NCBI GenBank assembly: GCA_006503475.1
Contig: RSEH01000027.1
Coordinates: forward strand, 1 to 64,000
Length of the DNA: 64,000 nucleotides
Reading direction: 5' to 3'
Origin: Stentor roeselii
Taxonomy: Eukaryota; Ciliophora; Heterotrichea; Heterotrichida; Stentoridae
Shown here: one piece after another, positions 10,277 to 23,296 of the stretch
Numbering within the stretch: the stretch's first letter is position 1
How the letters are laid out: each line of letters opens with the position of its first letter
The notes under the pieces: model-generated
Databases searched by the model: none
Told to the model about the DNA's origin: nothing
What the model saw: only the letters and a program-made list of their open reading frames with translations
Program-made: the position numbers and the translations under genes

Positions 10277-13200
10277 ATGGTTAGTGTTCTTTGTTTCGGG
10301 CTTTTATTTCAACGAGTCTTATCATCTCAGCTTGTTTCATATAAATTCGGTAAAAACTTTGGGCAAGTTTTTTACGATTTCTCCGGTTTAGGAAATCATG
10401 GACAAAACGGTGAAAGTGTTGATTCAACTCTCTATGATACAATCCCTATTGACAGAGGGGCTTACTTTCCTTCTTCGAGTTCTTTCATCCAGCTTCCTCC
10501 AAACAATATAAACTCAAATGGAATTTCTTTAGGTTCACTTTTTTCAATGGTTTTGTGGGTGTATCCATTCGATGTTGAAAATGATCTTCATCTAACTTTC
10601 CGGATTAAAGATTGTTCAAACTATTTCTCTTTTTCTCGTTTAGCGAATTTCAACACATTTCGAGGTGAAATAAATAAATCTGGACTAAATATAATTCATT
10701 CAAGTTCAAAAGTCCAAATTGCTGTTCCAAGTAATTCATATATAGAAAAATGGGTCTGCGCATCAATGACAAACGACGGTATAACAACTCTATATGCTGC
10801 AAATGGAATTCAAGTACTTAAAATCACCCAGAAAACTACCTACTCTGAAATAGGATCATATAATCATTACATAGGGTCACCAGGGATTTCATTTATCGGA
10901 TTTCTTTGGAGTTTCTATATTTTCAATGAATCAGTTATTCTAAGTAACTTCTACGATGTTTCATATAATGGCGTTAATTGTTTAGTGCCTCCTTGTTCTC
11001 CACCCTGCTCACCCGCTATCAAAGAAGAAAGCTTAAGTTACTGCATCTCTATTTTGGATACTACTTCGTGTCTATCCTGCTCGTTTGGCTGTGCTGAAGG
11101 AGTTTGCCTTGATTGCAGTCCTTGCAATTCAAAGAGCTGTACACTTCTTAACCAAAAAGTCATGTGCATATGCCCTGATGCATCAACAGCTTCCATTTGT
11201 TCTTGCGACTCTGATCAATACTTTAATAGCTCTATTTTTAAGTGTAAGAAATGCCATGATGAATGCTCAAGTTGTAAAGAAGACAATATATGTCTTGAAT
11301 GTGCTAAAACTAACTCAGAGCCTCACATCTCAGCAGGTTGTCAATGCAAAGTTGGCTATTTTAATGTTTCAGCTTTGATTGATCAAGGAACTTGTTCAAT
11401 CTGCTCCTCTGACTGCTTATCATGTTCAAATGGAATTTCATGCACATCTTGCAAAGCTCAAAATTCTGAATTGGATAGTTTTGGGAAGTGTGCATGTAAA
11501 ACTGGATTCATTCAGGACAAAGAAATGAGTTTCATTGATGCTTGCGTATGTCGAGGTATAAACAAAATTTTAGAAAGTGATAGCTGCAAATGTAAAATCG
11601 GTTATTATATTAAAGACGATTTTATAGGTCCTGATGGTTGTAGCGCCTGTCCTCAAACTTGTTTCGACTGCGAAAACTCAGTTCATTGTGAGTCCTGCAA
11701 CTTTACCACAAGTTTTTTTGATTCAAAAGGAACTTGCCGATGTGTTGAAGGCTTTTATAATAATAATTCAAAATCGTGTGTGAATTGTACCAAAGACTGC
11801 TTCGGATGTGATTCCAAAAGCAACTGCACATTATGTGATTACCAAAATTCTTTACTCGAAAACAATACCTGTTTCTGTAAACAAGGGTACTGGAAAAATT
11901 CAAGTTCAGAAGAAGAGGCCTGCTTGCCCTGCACAGAGCTAAATTCAGGTCTCATTTTAGATGAAACTTGCATGTGCGATGATGGTTTTTTTCTGCAAAA
12001 CGATCTCACATGTGTCAAATGTGAAAAAGACTGTTTTCAATGTCAACCTTCCAGTTATTGTTCTATCTGTGATTATGAAAACTCTCACTTTGAGGATGGA
12101 GTTTGTAAGTGTAAAGATGGGTTCATTCTTGACCAGACCTGTCAGCCGAATGTCTTTTATGCGAATCTTACCATAAGCACTGACCTCAAAATAACAATAT
12201 GGTTTGATCAGAAATTAAAAAATCCTCTTGATGAATCTCAGCTTTTGGTATTTTTAGACGAAAAAATCATCGACTTTCAGATAAAAAAACTTCAAATGGA
12301 TCGATTTGAAGTTGAATATGATCAACATTTATTAACGAAAACTTCTATCTTTAAAGTGTCTTTCTTTAATGGAATAATTTCTGAAAGTTCAGCGAGGCTT
12401 CAGACTAAGTTTCTGAATAAAACTATCATTGTTAGTAATCAAATGGCCAAACTTCAAGAACTCGAAAAAGAAGCAAAGGAATCTGAGGAAATAGCTGAGA
12501 CTGGAACTACTGCTGGTATCTCAGTCTCTTTAGGAATTAGTTTATTGAGTTTTGACCCGAATACTTTTTTTGATTTTTTGAGTACGGCAGAAATATTTTA
12601 TAGTGCATATCTTTTCAATCTGCAGCTTAATCCTATTCTCGAACGTTTCTTACTTGGAACTAGAGTCCATAAAAAATCTGTTAAAGTAATAACGAAGTTG
12701 ATCGATCCACGAAATGGTATCGCATTAAATAAAAAGTACGAGTTATTCGGATTTTCAACAAATTTGTTTTTACTCAATACTGAGCCTTTCCTGCAAACAT
12801 TCATAGTTATTTGTGCACTGTTCATTCTTGTCTCACTTCTTAAAATGATAAAAATGCTTGAAACAAAGTTAAATCCGATCTATTCTCTTTTCAAATACAC
12901 CATCTTTCTCAGATTCTGGATGCAGTCATTTTTAGAGTTTCTTCTTTGTTTGGATATAGGATTTTCGAAGAACAAGCTTGATAATACTTTTCAAATAATA
13001 AATCTAAGTATTTTAGCCATCGTTTCAGTATTTTTTAAGCAGGCCGTAGAATTATTGATGGTTTTTTACCTAATTAAGCTGGTTTATGACCGATCCCAGT
13101 TAAAAAATCAACAAGAAATTGAAGAATTCAACAAAGAGTTCGGTATTTTCTTCATTGAGTTCAAAGATGAACATTTAAGATACTGGTTGTTTTATGTTTT

Positions 13201-13639
13201 CTTCATTTGGAGGAGAGTTTTAATCGCAGGATTTTTAGTAATTGAAATAGATGGGGCAGCTCAGATCATTTTCTCTGCATCTTTGAGCTTGATTGTATTT
13301 GAAATTTAGATTTTCTTTTATGTTTTATTTTTCAGATGTTTCAAATCAAATCTGCTCAACACTTACCATATCGTCAAGGAAGCTTTGATCTTGGTTTATT
13401 ATGCAGCGATTTTTTATTCTTGTCTTAATGGGCAAAGTATGACAAAAAATGTTTCTTATTGTTGCGTTTATATAATCGCTATAACTTGGGGTCTGAATTT
13501 TTTATTCAATATCTTGACCTTGACTATGAAAATCATTGAAAGAATTAAAAGATGTAGGCAAAGAACATCAATAGCGAAAGTTCATAATTTCAATACTAGT
13601 GATACAAATATGTTAAGTAGGCCTAACCCCAAAACTTAA
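10277..13639 (+). CDS. LamG-like / cysteine-rich repeat / multi-membrane protein A (1115 aa, one 15-nt intron)
   Basis: Exon 1 is 10277-13294 and exon 2 is 13310-13639. A signal peptide (about residues 1-20) is followed by a concanavalin/LamG-like lectin fold (about 22-230: YKFG, DFSG.GNHG, DRGAYF motifs). Growth-factor-receptor-like cysteine repeats (about 236-625) recur as C..C...C..C followed by C.C..G(F/Y). A beta-rich membrane-proximal module (about 630-720) and a C-terminal block of roughly eight hydrophobic segments (740-1100) complete it. This architecture is typical of large surface-protein families in ciliates; ligand and function are unknown. I chose the ATG at 10277, directly before the signal peptide. 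The 15-nt intron contains an in-frame TAG, so retention would cut off the last membrane part. Two full paralogues and a relic follow downstream. Confidence 0.8.
13295..13309 (+). other. 15-nt intron of gene A
   Basis: GTATTTGAAATTTAG has GT/AG ends and A at position 10, is phase 0, and its last codon is an in-frame TAG. Removal joins two frames that encode one continuous hydrophobic segment similar to the paralogues. Confidence 0.85.
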
Positions 13640-13973
13640 TAGTTAATAATATATAGGCAAATATTTTATAGATTATTGATTTGTGATCAGAATATTATGA
13701 TATGATTGTCTGAGATAATTTTGGACAAGTCTTATTTAAAATTATTGAACTTGTAAATATAATCAACTTTAAAAAACAAAATATAAACTTTCATTCTAGC
13801 TAAAAATCATTAATAAAATTAATTATTACTTATTAAATTCGTTACTAGAAATTAAATATATAATTATTTTAGGATTTAATTTTATATTAAATGAGTTTTT
13901 AGAATATTCTTTCAGCAATCACAAAGGTTTCGTAAAGATCATGGAATACCTATATTAGTCATAAATAAAAATC
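13640..13973. other. AT-rich convergent gap between genes A and B
   Basis: This is about 330 bp of A/T-rich spacer between two convergent members of the same family. Nothing else is visible. Confidence 0.5.
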
Positions 13974-16900
13974 TTATTTATTAAAGTTCTCTAATCTATT
14001 TACGGTGTCAGCTCTATTCACAAAATTCAAAGATCTCTGCTTAATAACTTCATCCCATAATTCTTTTAAAGTTTTCATGAAAATGATCACACATATAATA
14101 AACTGTATTCCAACTGTGAAAAGTATAGAATAAATACAAATATCATCAATAATTTCAATTTTTTCTTTATCTTTTATGAATAGAACTAAACTTGAAACAA
14201 TGAAAACCAAAAGAATGCAGAGTTCCGCTAAAATTTCTGAAACCAAAACCATTTTATCTTTAAATGATCTGAATTTTATCAAGTAAAACAAAACAAAGGC
14301 GCTACAAGCAACGTGAATAAAAGCCTGGAGTTCAGAATAATTATTGAAGTATATTTGAAATATCGAATAAATTAACCTTCTAAGTAAAAATAAAGGGTAA
14401 TAAAGAATGAGAATGATTTCCCTTGTTACCCGAAATTCATCATATAAAGACCCATACTTTAAAAGAAATTCTTCATTCTTAATTGATTCTGATGAGTTTT
14501 TGGTGTAACAAAGAGTATAAAAGGAGAAAAAGTAGCTAGCAGCTAAATAAAACTTACACTGATAATCGCAGAAATGCAAATATAAATGATACCTTCAACT
14601 TTAATTAATGCTTTCTTCGTAGAAATTACTGCTTCTAATTGAATAAAAGCGAAAATTGAAAGTTCCAAAAAGGCTTCAATCCAAAACCTAATCAAAATGT
14701 TAAATTTGTACTTTTCTTTATATTTTTGTAGTTTTGCCGACTTTTTGAAGCACTTATGAAGTAATACAAAGAAAAGGGTTGTTGCCAAGCATTGAGCAAG
14801 AACAAGGCAAAGTTCCCTGGTGTTAATTATTATAACAGTTGTTGAAATTCCAAATCTCTTTGCGTATTTACTTGGAGGTGAAGTTGCATCTGACTTTGAA
14901 AAATGTCTGAAGTAGATAGGAATCAAATTATTATAATTTAATGAATCTGAATTTTCTCTGAAACGTTCTGAATAAGGTACGGAGTTTAAAGGTAAGTAAA
15001 TTATTAGTTGGATCATGTTGAAAAGTGACCAAAAACCTGCTGGATTTGATGATGCTCCCATTCCTGCACAAGCTGCAACAGCGATCTGAAATATTGGTTT
15101 AAGGATAGATTCAGATGTTTTGATTGTTATCGTTTCAGGAGATACCTTACCAAAAAATTCATAATTAAACAGCATAGAGTTATTGCTACTATAAATTTCT
15201 CTTCTTGTAATGTTGATAAACATATCAGCTTTTGTATTGATTACTAGTTTTCCTAATACTGAAATTCGGTAATTCGAAGAATTACTTCTCTTGAGATAGA
15301 ATTTGTAATTGTTTTGATTAATTTCTAATAAAATTTCTTCAGTCTTTATTCGAGTCATCGAAGGTTCGCTGAATTTAATTTCGAATTGATGTGAGTTTAA
15401 CACAGTAAAGTTGGCATAAAAGTACTTTTCTTTGCACTTTCCTTTAATTTTTTCATATCCTTTTCTGCAAATACATTTTTTATTAATTGAAACTGCGTTT
15501 TCTGAGCAAGTTATACATTTCAAGTCTTTGTCACAGTTTTCACATAATTCATTACACTGCACACATGAGGCTTTTTGAACTTTCGAGCACAGTACTATAC
15601 ATTCGCCTTTCTGATTAACTTCAGCAAATGGATCTTTGCAACTTGTGCAATGAGTATCATTCAAACAAGTGAGGCACTGACTGTTGCATTTGATACAAGA
15701 ATTTTCATTAAGTAACGAAGTTTTATTCCAAAAGCCCTCCTTGCAAATGCAGCCAGTTTCAGTTAAAGGTAAAGCATTTTTAGATACGCAGGTTAAACAT
15801 TTATTTTTTTCTGTACAATCCAAGCATTCATCAAAGCAAGGTTGACAAGAATTTTCATTTGAAGGTTCATGTTCACTCCAAAACCCTGGCTTGCATTTAC
15901 ATTTCTTTCCAGATTTTTCAAAATTCTCATTAATGCATTCTAAACATTCGAAATTGTTACATCTTTTGCAACTCAATTGGCAGGGAGTACAAAAGTGAGA
16001 GTTTTCATCCATGAAGTAATTTTCCATACACTCACAAGATACTCCTGTATTCAATGCGAGAGTGTCATAACAAGAAATACACAAATTGAACTCTGAGCAT
16101 GTTTTGCAATGACTTCCACAAGCAGTGCAGATACTTAAAGTTCCTATATAAAAACCCAGAGCGCAAATACATGTAGAATCAACTAAAATTGCTTTATTAT
16201 CTATGCAGGATATACATGGATCTGTTGAAGAGCATTCCTTGCAACCTAATTGACAAGAAGCGCAGATGCTATCGTCGGTAATATAGAATCCTGAGTTGCA
16301 TTTGCATTCATTTCCATCAGAATATGAGTTTAAATCAAAACAACTTAAACAACGGCTCAGTTCTGAGCATGTTTGGCACCCAGCACCACATGGTTCGCAA
16401 CTTGATGCACTTTTTGCATAGAACCCATCGTTGCAAATGCAAGAACCTTCTGAAACATGAGCACTGGGATTGGCACAACTGGTGCAAGGATTATCATTTA
16501 TACAGGAGGCGCATCCTGAGTTTTTTATGCAACAAGAATCAGAATCAGTAAGTTGTGAAGTTGGATAATAATCTGGCACACAATAGCAAAATCCAGATAC
16601 AATATGACTATTTAAACTTTTGCAAGTTAAACAATCTCCATGATTATCACATGTTTGGCATCCAGGTTTACAGCAAATCCCATTAGAACTGCAAGTCAAG
16701 CATCCAGTCATGCAGCATTTTCCATCCAAATTGCAAGTATTACATCCAATTTCACAGCATATTCCAGCAAAATTGCAAGTATTGCATCCAGTTTTACAGC
16801 ATTGATTATTGATACTGATAAATCCAGCCCTGCACGGGCATGCAGCGACATTATATTCAAAAGGTGCAACAATATTCTTTTCAAAGCAAGTATTTGTGGT

Positions 16901-17728
16901 TCGGTCATATCCACAACTCACTGTATTCGAATTGCAAATATAGTTGATAGTGACTGAACATCCAGCTGATGTTGAGTCGCATGGAGAACCTTCTGAGTCC
17001 TGCAGAGAATTCAAGTTGATTGGCAAGCAGCCATTTCCTAGACTGTCAACTATTGTGATGGTGCAGGAGCAAGTCCCAGGAATTAAACAAGAAGAGGATG
17101 GAGAGTTGATCATGTATAAAGAATGGTCAGGACTGCCTTGCATTATGAGGAAGTTCCAAACAAATCCTCTTACACTTGTGAATAATTCCACACTACTTGT
17201 TCCTATTCCTATGTTATAGTTGGTGAACGATGTGGGATAATTACAAGTCACTGACGCCTTTTCAATTGAATTTGTTAAAGCTCGAAAAGTTTGTCCGTCA
17301 TAGGAAAGAACTACCAACAACCATTGTTTAGAAGGAAAACTTCCTAAACTGCCTTTTCCTTTTTTATTTCCTTGATAGTCAACATTAATATAAACTGAAT
17401 CACTAGAAGAAATCCTTCCTAGAAAGTATCGATTATTCTCGTTAAGACCTCTGAAGATAAATCTGTATTGAGTGTCTTCAGCCATTACCCAGGTCAAGTA
17501 TGAAACCGAGACTGGCAATTCAAGACCAACTGGTCCCATTATTCTACTATTGTCTTTTCTTAGGTGAGCTCCGCGATCTGTGAAACGAACTGAATCGTCT
17601 TGCAAATTTCTTGTACCGTGATTGTTGTTTCCGGAATAATCCCAAATTTTTACACCGAAGTTGATACTAAAGCGGTAGTCTAGGATTGTTGCCTTCACTG
17701 TGAAGAAAATTAAACCTAAGGTCAGCAT
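13974..17728 (-). CDS. LamG-like / cysteine-rich repeat / multi-membrane protein B (about 1245 aa, one short intron)
   Basis: It has the same plan as its neighbours: signal peptide (1-15), LamG-like domain (about 16-215), a very long cysteine-rich region (about 220-780), beta-rich module (about 785-880) and a C-terminal multi-membrane block. Unlike A and C, the start of the cysteine region has a compact run of CC-containing units (TGC.TC....CC pattern, about residues 300-360). The first exon runs from 17728 to about 14560; the second ends at 13974. The two frames join exactly if a 17-nt intron (14543-14559, starting GTGTAAG) is removed. A 15-nt intron starting two bases later would keep frame 1, which matches paralogue C for only a few residues and then fails. 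I prefer 17 nt, with a frame error as the alternative. Confidence 0.75.
14543..14559 (-). other. Short intron of gene B, probably 17 nt
   Basis: On the minus strand the sequence is GTGTAAGTTTTATTTAG. It has the usual A six bases from the 3' end. Using the GT at 14559 puts exon 2 in the frame of the conserved family sequence; using the inner GT (15 nt) does not. Confidence 0.6.
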
Positions 17729-18893
17729 TAAATATGAAAGTTCGAAACTAAACTTTAGGAATGGAAAGATTAATGGAAACTTGATATTTAAATCTCCAGG
17801 GTTTTGAAAATTTAATTTAGAATTTGAATATTTATTGAGAATGCTGGTTTTAGCTAGGTTTTTCTCTGATTATTAACTTCAATTGATTTTATTAAGCAGA
17901 CTTTTAAGAATGAATTCTAAGAATCATGTGATGCTTCAAAGATCTCTAGATCAAATTTTTTCGAAGCTTGTAATGATCATTTTGGCCTAATCCTTTCAGT
18001 TGCTTAAAAATTGTACTACCATTTATTTCTCTGGAAAATCCTTTAGAGGATTAAGCATTCATCGAGCTTTTGGAAGATTGAAGAAGTTCTTGCATTACTG
18101 ATTATATCCAAAAATAGTTCTATGAACTAGACTTATTTTTAGTTCCTTACTTTCAACATGATGAGGTCTAATTGGAAACTAGCCTTTTTATTAGATTAGT
18201 ATTTTTGTAGTTTTAAGAACCCATATAAGAAAGAAGAATGTTTAAAGTCATTCTGAGTGGAATTTTATTCAACATAAACATAAGAACTTTCAAATTATTG
18301 ATTATTTCTAGATTCAGCCTAATATTCTATTATTAGTGTTCATTGTGTCTATATTTTGATGTATATAAAGTGAATTACTATAGATTATTACGAAATCCTG
18401 TATTTCAACATTTAAAGTATAAAAAATATTTTCTTAAAGACTTATATAGAAATAATAGACTCATTCAAAACATTTAAAATTTCTATTGTTTGATTCAGAT
18501 TGATAATTTTTTTACTATTAGGCTTTAGTTATTCTCTCTTCAAATAATCTTAAATGTAAGAATTTCAAATAATAAGTTTAGTTATATGTGAGAAATTTAC
18601 CTTATGACCTAAATTATAATATTTTAAAAAGATTTTTGAATGAAAGCTTCAAGATATATTAATCAATGAAGTGACTCTGTTAGATAATTTCAATATTGAT
18701 AAAATATATCAAAATTCAGTATTATAATAAAATATTTAATTTTATGCACATAACAGAACCTATCTGAATCATGATAATGAAATTCCCGATATTTATACTA
18801 AAGGTGGAACTGTGTGAGTCGATTTCTTTTTAATTTTAAATTCACATATTCAATCATCCCACTTTTACAATAAAAATATAGTTGTAGTATAAA
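17729..18893. other. Long divergent AT-rich gap between genes B and C
   Basis: This is about 1.16 kb of A/T-rich sequence upstream of both genes, so promoters of both should lie here. I see no gene, RNA or clear repeat. Confidence 0.5.
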
Positions 18894-21800
18894 ATGGTTG
18901 CTTCCATCATCAGATCTTTTTTGATAACCTCCGCCTTAGCAGTCCTGTTAGTTCACTACAAATTCGGTTCAGTTTTCAATCAAAGCTTCCTTGACCTCTC
19001 AGGTTCTGAGAACCACGGTCAAAACGGAGCCAGTACCTCTTCTCTAATCCACGACACATCATCAATCGACAGAGGTGCATTTTTCTCATCAAGTTCCGAG
19101 TTCATCCAACTTCCTCCTAACGATTTGAAGTCATCATCAATAACCATAGGTCAATATTTTTCAATAGTGATGTGGATTTACCCATTCAATACTTCGACTG
19201 ACCATTTCCTATCAATGAGATTCAAAGACTGTGAAAATTTCATATCCTTCACGCGAGTAATGACATATCACAGCATTCGTGGAGAAATAAAAAACAACAA
19301 CAACTTAACAGCGAGGTCAAGTCCGAGCTTCAACATCGCACTTCCGAGTGAGTTTTAGATAGGAACATGGGTGTTGGTCTCTTTGCATTCAAGCAGTTCC
19401 TTTTTTGACTTTTACACGAATGGAGTGAAAAGATTCACAATGACTCTTCTTTCCCCGTACTCTGAGACAGGGACTTATTATCACTACATCGGCTATCAAA
19501 ATTCCTCGTTTGTCGGGTACCTTTGGAGTTTTTTCCTTTATGACAATAACGTGAATCTTCATGAATTTTATTCGGACACTTATGCAGGGAGTAATTGTTT
19601 GGTTCCGATCTGCACCCCACCTTGCACGCCAGCAATAAGACAAGATTCTGTTGACTACTGCATCTCGACTTCAGAATATTCAAATTGTGAACTTTGTAGC
19701 AAGATTTGCATCGATTCTGCCGATCCTAATTACCCTCTTTGCACTTCAGAACGCTGCAATGAAAACTCTGAGTCTTTTCGATGTTTTTGCTTTAATCACA
19801 GAAATCTTTTGAACTGCTCTTGTGATGCTAAATTTTTTTTCAATAGAAAAGTTTTTCAATGCAGGTCTTGCGAAGATGCGAATGCAGAGCCTGATAAGAG
19901 CTCCGGTTGTGTCTGTAAAAAAGGATTTTTCAATGTTTCTGAGATTTCAGATGACGAGTCTTGTCTGCCTTGTCAGTCTTCTTGTGAGTCCTGCAGTCAA
20001 TCTGAGACATGCCTGACTTGCAAAGATAAGAAGGCAAAGCCGAAGTTAGAAAAAGGCTGCGAATGTGAGAAAGGGTTTTTCAATTCGACGCCTTTGGAAG
20101 AGAACGGGTCTTGTCAGAGTTGTTATAGTGACTGCTCCAGTTGTTCAGAGGAGTTGGAATGTATAAATTGCATTGATTTCAACTCTATTCCTGTAAAAGG
20201 AGGAAAAGGATGCGAGTGTAAAGAAAGGTTTTACAATTTAACGTCATTAGATAAAAATGACTCCTGCCTTCCTTGTTTTAATGAATGTCTCAGTTGTTCA
20301 CATGAGTTCAACTGTACAAAATGTGCTGATATCAACTCGCTTCCAACAGATACTGGAGAATGTCGATGTAATCAAGGCTTTTACAAGAAAACCACTTCTG
20401 AAATTAACACCTTCTGTGAAAAATGCCATTTTGAATGCAAAACCTGTGAAAAGCCCTTCCAATGCCTGACATGCTTAGATGAAAACTCTAAAGTCTCTCC
20501 TACTCAAGGCTGTGACTGCATCGAAGAGCACTTCAAAGACGGAAAATGTAAAAAATGTCATCCAGACTGCAAAATTTGCAAAAATTTCAAATCCTGCTCA
20601 GTTTGCAAAGACTCATCCGCATATTTTAACGGAACTTCCTGCATTTGCAAGCCAGGTTTCTTCAACTCTTCAACTAACTCTCAACTTGAATGCTCGAAAT
20701 GCGAAGAAAACTGCAAAATATGTGAAAATCTTGACTTTTGCTTAGAATGTCTCAACTCTCAGATGAGTCCAACAAATGGTTCATGTAAATGTGGCGATTC
20801 TCAATATTTAAATAACGGCACTTGTGAAAATTGCCCAGTTCTTTGTTTGACTTGTGGACCGGACTGTAAAACTTGTGTGAAAAATTCAGAAGTTAATGAG
20901 TCAGGTCTTTGTGAGTGCGACTTGGGTTTCGGGTATTCTTCTGATAATTCTTGTGTTGAAAGGTTTTTTCAAGGGTTTCTTGAAATTCTTTCGATTAAAT
21001 TTGTAGCTCTTGGGTTTTCTGAGCCTCTTGGAGAAAAATTGATGGAAGATAAATTTCTTTTTTCTGTTGGTGGGAGAAGTGATTTTAAAGTCAAGTTGTT
21101 GAAGGCGGATTCTTCGAGGCTTTTATTTGGGATGAAATTTGAGGATGAAGTGGTAGAGGGAACTGTTCTTGATGTTAAGATAGTTAGTTCTGCTGTTTAT
21201 AGTAAAAACAGGGCTCAGCTGGAAAAGTATAGATTTTCAGGGAAGCTTCCTGAGTATAAACCTGTAGAAAATCCTGATATGGAAGAACTAATGAATTCAA
21301 CTCACCACATAATCAAAGTCGCTGTCACAACATCAATCGGCTCTTCATTAATAAGTAACCCAGCTGCTGCCTGGGCCTTGCTTAATACAATACAACTGCT
21401 GATCTTTTTACCATTAAACATCAACGAAATGACTCCAAACGTGAGAAAGTTCTTAAAAGGCTTTCAAGGCTACAACATTCTTCCAAATTTCTTCGAAAAA
21501 ATCATCAACAGCAAAGCTTCATCAGAGCCTTATCAAGAAGCGAAAAATTTCGGACTAGTTACTTCAATGTTTTTGATTAACGAAGGAAAAATCTTAACAA
21601 TTTTAATAGTGGCTCTTTTATTATGGCCCTTAGCGATAGTTGTTTCTAGGTCAAAAGCAGGGAATTTTTCATTGAAAGCTTTGAAAATATTAGGAAATTT
21701 CAAATATAGTTTTTTTTTAAGGTTTTGGATTCAGGGATTTTTGGAGATTCTTGTTTTTAGTCTGGTTCAGCTTCGGTCAGTAATTTTTAAATAGGAAGTT

Positions 21801-22445
21801 GTTTATCCTGTTCAAGGGTATTTCAGCGAACTTGTAGCTTCATTGGCTGCTGTATTAAAAATTTAGTTAGCTACTGTTTTAAGCACTCCATTGATTTTCG
21901 TTTGCTCTTTTGTTTCTTTTTCTAAGATTAGTGAAGGTTCAGAAGGGTTTAAAAAGAAGTGGGGAAGTCTTTTCGTTGAATTCAAAAACGATAAAGGATT
22001 TTTCAGCACTCAATATTATTTTCTATACTTCGCAAGACGAGTTTCTTATGCATTCAGTCAAATTTTTCTGAACTCCTGGCCTTTCATTCAAGCTGGTTTA
22101 AATGTTTCAACCTCGATTTTATCGTTGGCGTTTTTGATTTATTACAAACCTTTCATTAAACTGTCAAGTTTCATTACAAATTTCGCAGGTGAACTTGTAA
22201 TTACTCTTGTTATGATAATTTCTTCTTGCTATTTGTGGGATCTCAGTGATTCTACTAAAAAAATATATGAACTTGTTATCATTTTTTCAATTATTTCTTC
22301 AGTTTGCATCCAATTTATTGTTTTTATATATACCTTTATTCAGGCGATCAAACATCTGTGGGAAAAACTCGTTAAAATCAGAGCTATTGAATTTGTAAAC
22401 AACTTTGAAGGTATTTGTACATCTTCCCATAATCGAAGAACTTAG
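18894..22445 (+). CDS. LamG-like / cysteine-rich repeat / multi-membrane protein C (1168 aa, three 15-nt introns)
   Basis: The exons are 18894-19347, 19363-21779, 21795-21851 and 21867-22445, and the joined frame is uninterrupted. Domains: signal peptide (1-22), LamG-like (about 23-235, again with DLSG.ENHG and DRGAFF motifs), growth-factor-receptor-like cysteine repeats (about 240-680), beta-rich module (about 685-780), then a multi-membrane C-terminus. The last intron is at nearly the same place as the intron of B, whereas the intron of A lies further downstream, so introns have been gained or lost within the family. The 57-nt third exon is one of the smallest that can still be defined. The cysteine region has more CxC and basic residues than A. 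Function is unknown; a surface or sensory role is an inference from architecture only. Confidence 0.8.
19348..19362 (+). other. 15-nt intron 1 of gene C
   Basis: GTGAGTTTTAGATAG is phase 1, with A at position 10. If retained, the frame meets TAG inside the intron. It interrupts the LamG-like domain. Confidence 0.85.
21780..21794 (+). other. 15-nt intron 2 of gene C
   Basis: GTAATTTTTAAATAG is phase 0, with A at position 10 and TAG in frame at its end. Confidence 0.85.
21852..21866 (+). other. 15-nt intron 3 of gene C
   Basis: GTATTAAAAATTTAG is phase 0, with A at position 10 and TAG in frame at its end. It is followed by the conserved membrane segment seen in paralogue B. Confidence 0.85.
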
Positions 22446-23114
22446 GTTAAAGTGAGATTAATTCAAGTATTAGTAATAGTTAAGATTTATAAAGTTTAAT
22501 ATCATTATTTTGAATGATATGTAAGTAATTCTAAGTAGGTACGGAAATAATGAAGCATACTTCTAATAAGGAAGTTTTTGCGCTTTTAAACATTATAAAA
22601 TCAAGACAAGGTATTATTTTAAAGAAATTCATAATAATCTTATCCAGTTAAGAAAACATTTTAATATGAATTCGAGTCGAAAAAATCATTAAAATCCTCA
22701 AAAAATATGAATCTAGTAACGGAATGATCTTAAGTTAGAGGTTTAAGGATTTCAGATATAATATACACTTATTAAACCCTGAACCTTATATCCAAACCTT
22801 TTATTATCCATATACTTCAATAAAATAAGAGTTTTTGAAACACATTACGAAAAATTTACTCAATTTTTAAGTTTCAGTATTTATAAAGTTTGAATTCAGC
22901 CTTTTGAAGAGTTTCTCAATATTTTTTAGCTTTTAATTTTCTGATTTTAATCTTGTAAAAAAAATACAAGCCATTGACTTTTTCATTTGTTTATTTTTAG
23001 GTAATTTTTAAGCACATTATTGAAATTTCAATGGTTTCCTTTCAAACTTTCATATTTTTCAGGAAAAATAGTAAAAATATTCAAGGTTCAGATAATTAAC
23101 ATCAGATAACTGCG
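22446..23114. other. AT-rich gap downstream of gene C
   Basis: No gene is seen. The last few hundred bases may include further decayed sequence of the relic that follows, but no residue pattern is clear. Confidence 0.4.
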
Positions 23115-23255
23115 ACCTTCTTTGCTGAATTTAAAGAAGAAGGTATAAAAATTGTTTTTTATGTGATTTTTATTTGGCGAAGAGTTTTCATAGCTGGACT
23201 TATTCAATTTTTAGAAAGGGTAGAAAGCAGATTTTTCGCAGGGTTATTTATTTAA
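23115..23255 (+). pseudogene. Relic of a fourth LamG/cysteine-rich multi-membrane gene
   Basis: The plus strand encodes a 46-residue stretch ending in TAA that matches the C-terminal membrane region of protein A: the pattern EFK.E......FYV.FIWRRV.IAG is shared nearly residue for residue. It is closer to A than to B or C although it lies next to C. No signal peptide, LamG or cysteine repeat can be found upstream, so only a fragment remains. It is followed directly by an imperfect tandem duplication. Confidence 0.7.
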
Positions 23256-23296
23256 TTGTAAAGTATTTTGCAGGGTTAATTATTTAATTATAAAGT
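23234..23296 (+). repeat. Imperfect 30-odd-bp tandem duplication
   Basis: A unit around GCAGGGTTATTTATTTAATT is followed at once by a second copy differing at a few bases. It overlaps the end of the relic, so it arose after the gene had died. Confidence 0.65.
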
